Made by a program: the position numbers and the translations under genes. A stretch of DNA of 64,000 nucleotides from Bacillus cereus G9842 (GTDB lineage Bacteria > Bacillota > Bacilli > Bacillales > Bacillaceae_G): assembly GCF_000021305.1 (NCBI RefSeq), contig NC_011772.1, positions 2,518,001-2,582,000 on the forward strand. The letters are read 5' to 3'. Of the stretch, positions 62,113 through 64,000 are shown piece after piece; the stretch's first letter is position 1; each line of letters starts with the position of its first letter. Below the pieces are notes generated by a model. That model was not told the DNA's origin and did not search any database. It worked only from the letters and a program-made list of their open reading frames with translations.

Positions 62113-62460
62113 ATGCAATTTACTGAAGTGAAAATTGAAGTGTTCATTCCTGAAGAATATATTGAAACATTAAGGGATGAATTAAATAAAATTGGAGCAT
62201 GTAAAACGGGCGAATATGACCATTGTCTTTCCTATAGTTCAGTGAAAGGATATTGGAGACCGTTAGACGAGGCATCTCCTTTTAATGGAGAAATTGGTCG
62301 AATATGCGAAGGGCAAGAATGTAAAGTTGAAATAAAGTGTAAACGAGAACTTGTAAAAGATGCTCTTGAAGTTATTAATGATATTCATCCGTATGAAACA
62401 CCTATGATTTATATTATACCAATACTAAATGACTATTTTGAGCAACTATACATTGAATAA
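62113..62460 (+). CDS. NIF3/CutA-like small protein
   Basis: A 115-residue alpha/beta protein resembling the PII/CutA-like insert of NIF3 (YqfO) proteins: VKIEVFIPEEYIETLRDELN, GEYDHCLSYSSVKGYWRPL and DIHPYETPMIYIIP. Such stand-alone proteins are common in bacilli; metal binding is possible. Weak ribosome site; translation may be coupled to the preceding gene. Confidence 0.82.
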   Translation: MQFTEVKIEVFIPEEYIETLRDELNKIGACKTGEYDHCLSYSSVKGYWRPLDEASPFNGEIGRICEGQECKVEIKCKRELVKDALEVINDIHPYETPMIYIIPILNDYFEQLYIE

Positions 62461-62476
62461 CTAGGAGGAATATCAA

Positions 62477-62923
62477 TTGAAAAGTAAATTTCATCATATT
62501 GTACGAGCAGTCATGATAAAAGATGAAAAATTATTAGTTGCTGAATATATTGGCCATCATTATTTTTTACCTGGTGGCCATGTTGAAATTGGAGAATCAG
62601 CAGAGAATGCATTAATAAGAGAGTTAAGAGAAGAACTTGGAGTAAACTGTAGTATACAACAATTTTTAGGAGTCATAGAAAATCAATGGCAAGATAAAGA
62701 AGTGCTTCATCATGAAATTAACCACATTTTTGAAGTAGAGTCACAAGATTTACATACGGACTTACCACCGAAATCTAGCGAGTCTCATTTAGCATTTCAA
62801 TGGATAGATTGTAATAAAGAAGCCTTAAATCATTATGAAATCATGCCAATGCCTTTAGTGAAGGAATTACTAGAAAGAAAGTTAAGTGATGAACTACTAA
62901 ATTGTTGGATTAGTAATTTTTAA
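62477..62923 (+). CDS. NUDIX hydrolase
   Basis: A 148-residue NUDIX enzyme with box GGHVEIGESAENALIREL then REELGV. Entry strand AVMIKDEKLLVAEYIGHHYF. Last of the GNAT/NIF3-like/NUDIX run. TTG start behind AGGAGGAATATC. Substrate unknown. Confidence 0.93.
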   Translation: MKSKFHHIVRAVMIKDEKLLVAEYIGHHYFLPGGHVEIGESAENALIRELREELGVNCSIQQFLGVIENQWQDKEVLHHEINHIFEVESQDLHTDLPPKSSESHLAFQWIDCNKEALNHYEIMPMPLVKELLERKLSDELLNCWISNF

Positions 62924-62987
62924 ATCACTTTATTTATAGTAAATACGTCCATCGAATGAATATAAAGAAAATAGGCTGAAAAACAAG

Positions 62988-63026
62988 GTACATCACCTAG
63001 TGTAAGTTCATATTTTGTTGATGTAC
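62988..63026. other. Hairpin upstream of the bacteriocin precursor
   Basis: GTACATCA (62988-62995) pairs with TGATGTAC (63019-63026). No T-run after it, so a regulatory dyad or mRNA structure rather than a terminator. Confidence 0.4.
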
Positions 63027-63122
63027 GCATTTAGTCTATAGTCTTGTTTCTACTTTGTTCACAAGAATTTATTAACTTTAATATTTGGGCGGAATTTATA
63101 TTTATAAATGGAGGGGTTCTTA

Positions 63123-63383
63123 ATGAATCAGTTTCAACATGAACTACAAACATTAAATCTTAATGATTATCAAACTGGTAATGTTGTGTATTGGGATCAA
63201 CAACAAAGTCAATATCCATACTACTACATTCAAGACGATGCACGTCGTTGCGGAGGATGCGGAGGTTGTGGTGGACGCTGTGGCGGTTGTGGCGGCGGTA
63301 GATGTGGTGGCTGTGGTGGACGTTGCGTAGGTTGCGCTGGTTGTTTTGGTTGCTTTAATTGCTGGAACTGGTGGGTTATTTAA
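63123..63383 (+). CDS. Heterocycloanthracin/sonorensin-family bacteriocin precursor
   Basis: An 86-residue peptide. The leader (about 1-42; MNQFQHELQTLNLNDYQTGN, then WDQQQSQYPYYYIQDDARR) is followed by a core of CGG, CGGR, CGGG and CVG/CAG/CFG repeats (about 43-76) and the hydrophobic tail CFNCWNWWVI. This matches the heterocycloanthracin precursors of the B. cereus group, whose cysteines are cyclised to thiazoles by a cyclodehydratase/dehydrogenase. The modification genes are not in this window, as is usual for this family. ATG at 63123 follows GGAGGGG; a longer frame is unsupported. Confidence 0.92.
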   Translation: MNQFQHELQTLNLNDYQTGNVVYWDQQQSQYPYYYIQDDARRCGGCGGCGGRCGGCGGGRCGGCGGRCVGCAGCFGCFNCWNWWVI

Positions 63384-63408
63384 ATATAGTACATCATTAA
63401 TATTTTAT

Positions 63409-63449
63409 ATGAAAGAAAGGTGTAAATACTGTTTATACTTTTCTTTCAT
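63409..63449 (+). terminator. Hairpin after the bacteriocin gene
   Basis: ATGAAAGAAAGGTGTAAA/TTTATACTTTTCTTTCAT stem with wobbles around ATACTG-type loop. The tail is not T-rich, so termination is only possible, not certain. Confidence 0.45.
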
Positions 63450-63484
63450 GCTGTAATTTTGTATTAGTGTTAAGGGGGATTTAT

Positions 63485-64000
63485 TTGTATACATACGAAA
63501 AGTTGATTTCTTGGGTAGAAAATATAAAAGAAAAAAATCAAAGTTCTGCTGCAGCACTTTGTATTATAAAAGATAATAAAATCGTGCTAGAGCATTATAG
63601 TGGTTATCACTCAAATACATCTACAAGCAAGAAAGTAACAGCACCTTCACAATTTAACGTTGCTTCTGCTAGAAAAAGTTATTTAGGATTAATAATAGCG
63701 TATGCGCTTTATGAGGGGAAAATAAACTCTATTGATGATGAAGCGATAAAATATTTTAAAGACTTTGATCCTGTATTGCTTGGTAAAACGACGATAAGAC
63801 ATTTAGTAACACATTCGCACGGATTAGAAGAAACGAATGACGGGACAATTTTTCGTGAATTTGAACCGGGACAATCATGGGCGTATAGAGATATTAATGT
63901 AAGAATGATGACACGTCTTATTTATCAGCTATATAACAAAAGTTTTCCTGAATTGTTAAAAGAGCGTGTTTTTAAACCTGCTAAATTTCAAGAAACAGGA
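63485..64000 (+). CDS. Serine hydrolase (beta-lactamase family), 5' part
   Basis: 172 codons open to the window end. TTG start behind AAGGGGGA. It shows the class C beta-lactamase/esterase start: FNVASARKSYLGLIIAYAL with SxxK as SARK, then TTIRHLVTHSHGLEE and EPGQSWAYRDINVRMM with the YxN-like YRD. No signal peptide. Truncated by the window; likely about 320-340 residues in full. Confidence 0.88.
   Translation, partial: MYTYEKLISWVENIKEKNQSSAAALCIIKDNKIVLEHYSGYHSNTSTSKKVTAPSQFNVASARKSYLGLIIAYALYEGKINSIDDEAIKYFKDFDPVLLGKTTIRHLVTHSHGLEETNDGTIFREFEPGQSWAYRDINVRMMTRLIYQLYNKSFPELLKERVFKPAKFQETG

Noticed and set aside
63240..63345. Repeated GGTTGTGG/GGACGTTG units as a CRISPR array or minisatellite
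   Set aside because: The repeats are in-frame Cys-Gly-Gly codons of the bacteriocin precursor.

Overview
This window looks like chromosome from a Bacillus cereus group bacterium. The DNA is low in GC and most genes have strong AGGAGG-type ribosome sites, often with TTG or GTG starts. Lineage markers include an S-box riboswitch, a T-box leader, PadR, MerR and MocR regulators, KinB-like and PAS sporulation-type kinases, a YjcZ-family miniprotein, exosporium-type jelly-roll proteins, an IS231-like remnant and a Cys-Gly-Gly repeat peptide of the heterocycloanthracin family. No tRNA, rRNA or CRISPR array was seen. All family assignments come from reading the translated proteins; no database search was run.

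Layout. 1-7.1 kb: small membrane and conserved proteins, a cytochrome P450, then a probable antibiotic-resistance pair (DHA3-type MFS pump and Vat-like streptogramin acetyltransferase) behind an attenuator-like leader. 7.2-9.7 kb: PadR regulator divergent from a second P450, then a cysteine-dioxygenase-like cupin. 9.9-17.4 kb: HAD phosphatase, PAS histidine kinase, class B PBP, signal peptidase I, a candidate small RNA and a macrolide-type glycosyltransferase. 17.5-23.2 kb: Asp/Glu racemase, SAM-I riboswitch with a complete ECF transporter operon, YjcZ miniprotein, KinB-like kinase. 23.3-34.6 kb: accessory region with an integrase remnant, a secreted peptide between long direct repeats, two probable spore-surface proteins, a decayed prophage segment (two genes with in-frame TAA, a slippery-heptamer frameshift gene, an ArpU fragment), an IS231 remnant, an adaA/permease pair, repeated hairpin elements, a NUDIX gene and a C-terminally truncated lipoprotein. 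35-47.2 kb: kinase-like protein, GrpB, MDR oxidoreductase, BcrC, a PASTA-containing PBP, a T-box-controlled MFS transporter, serine hydrolase, VanZ, DUF1453, DUF3189 and DegV. 47.4-64 kb: DUF4879 secreted protein, a MerR/zinc-ribbon/methyltransferase fusion beside an MFS pump, GNAT, GDPD, M15 peptidase with SH3 repeats, MocR regulator divergent from an EamA exporter, GH8 chitosanase, nucleoside hydrolase, a GNAT/NIF3-like/NUDIX operon, the heterocycloanthracin precursor and a truncated serine hydrolase.

Themes. Defence and export genes recur: three DHA3-type MFS pumps (each with a different apparent control: attenuator, T-box, MerR-like promoter), a Vat enzyme, a UGT, two P450s, two class B PBPs, BcrC and VanZ. 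Several genes have the Shine-Dalgarno sequence inside a hairpin arm (799, 4971, 6947, 45642). The most interesting items are the orphan bacteriocin precursor at 63123, the MerR-methyltransferase/MFS pair at 48379, the leader of the MFS-Vat operon, and the two spore-surface proteins at 24.5-25.7 kb.
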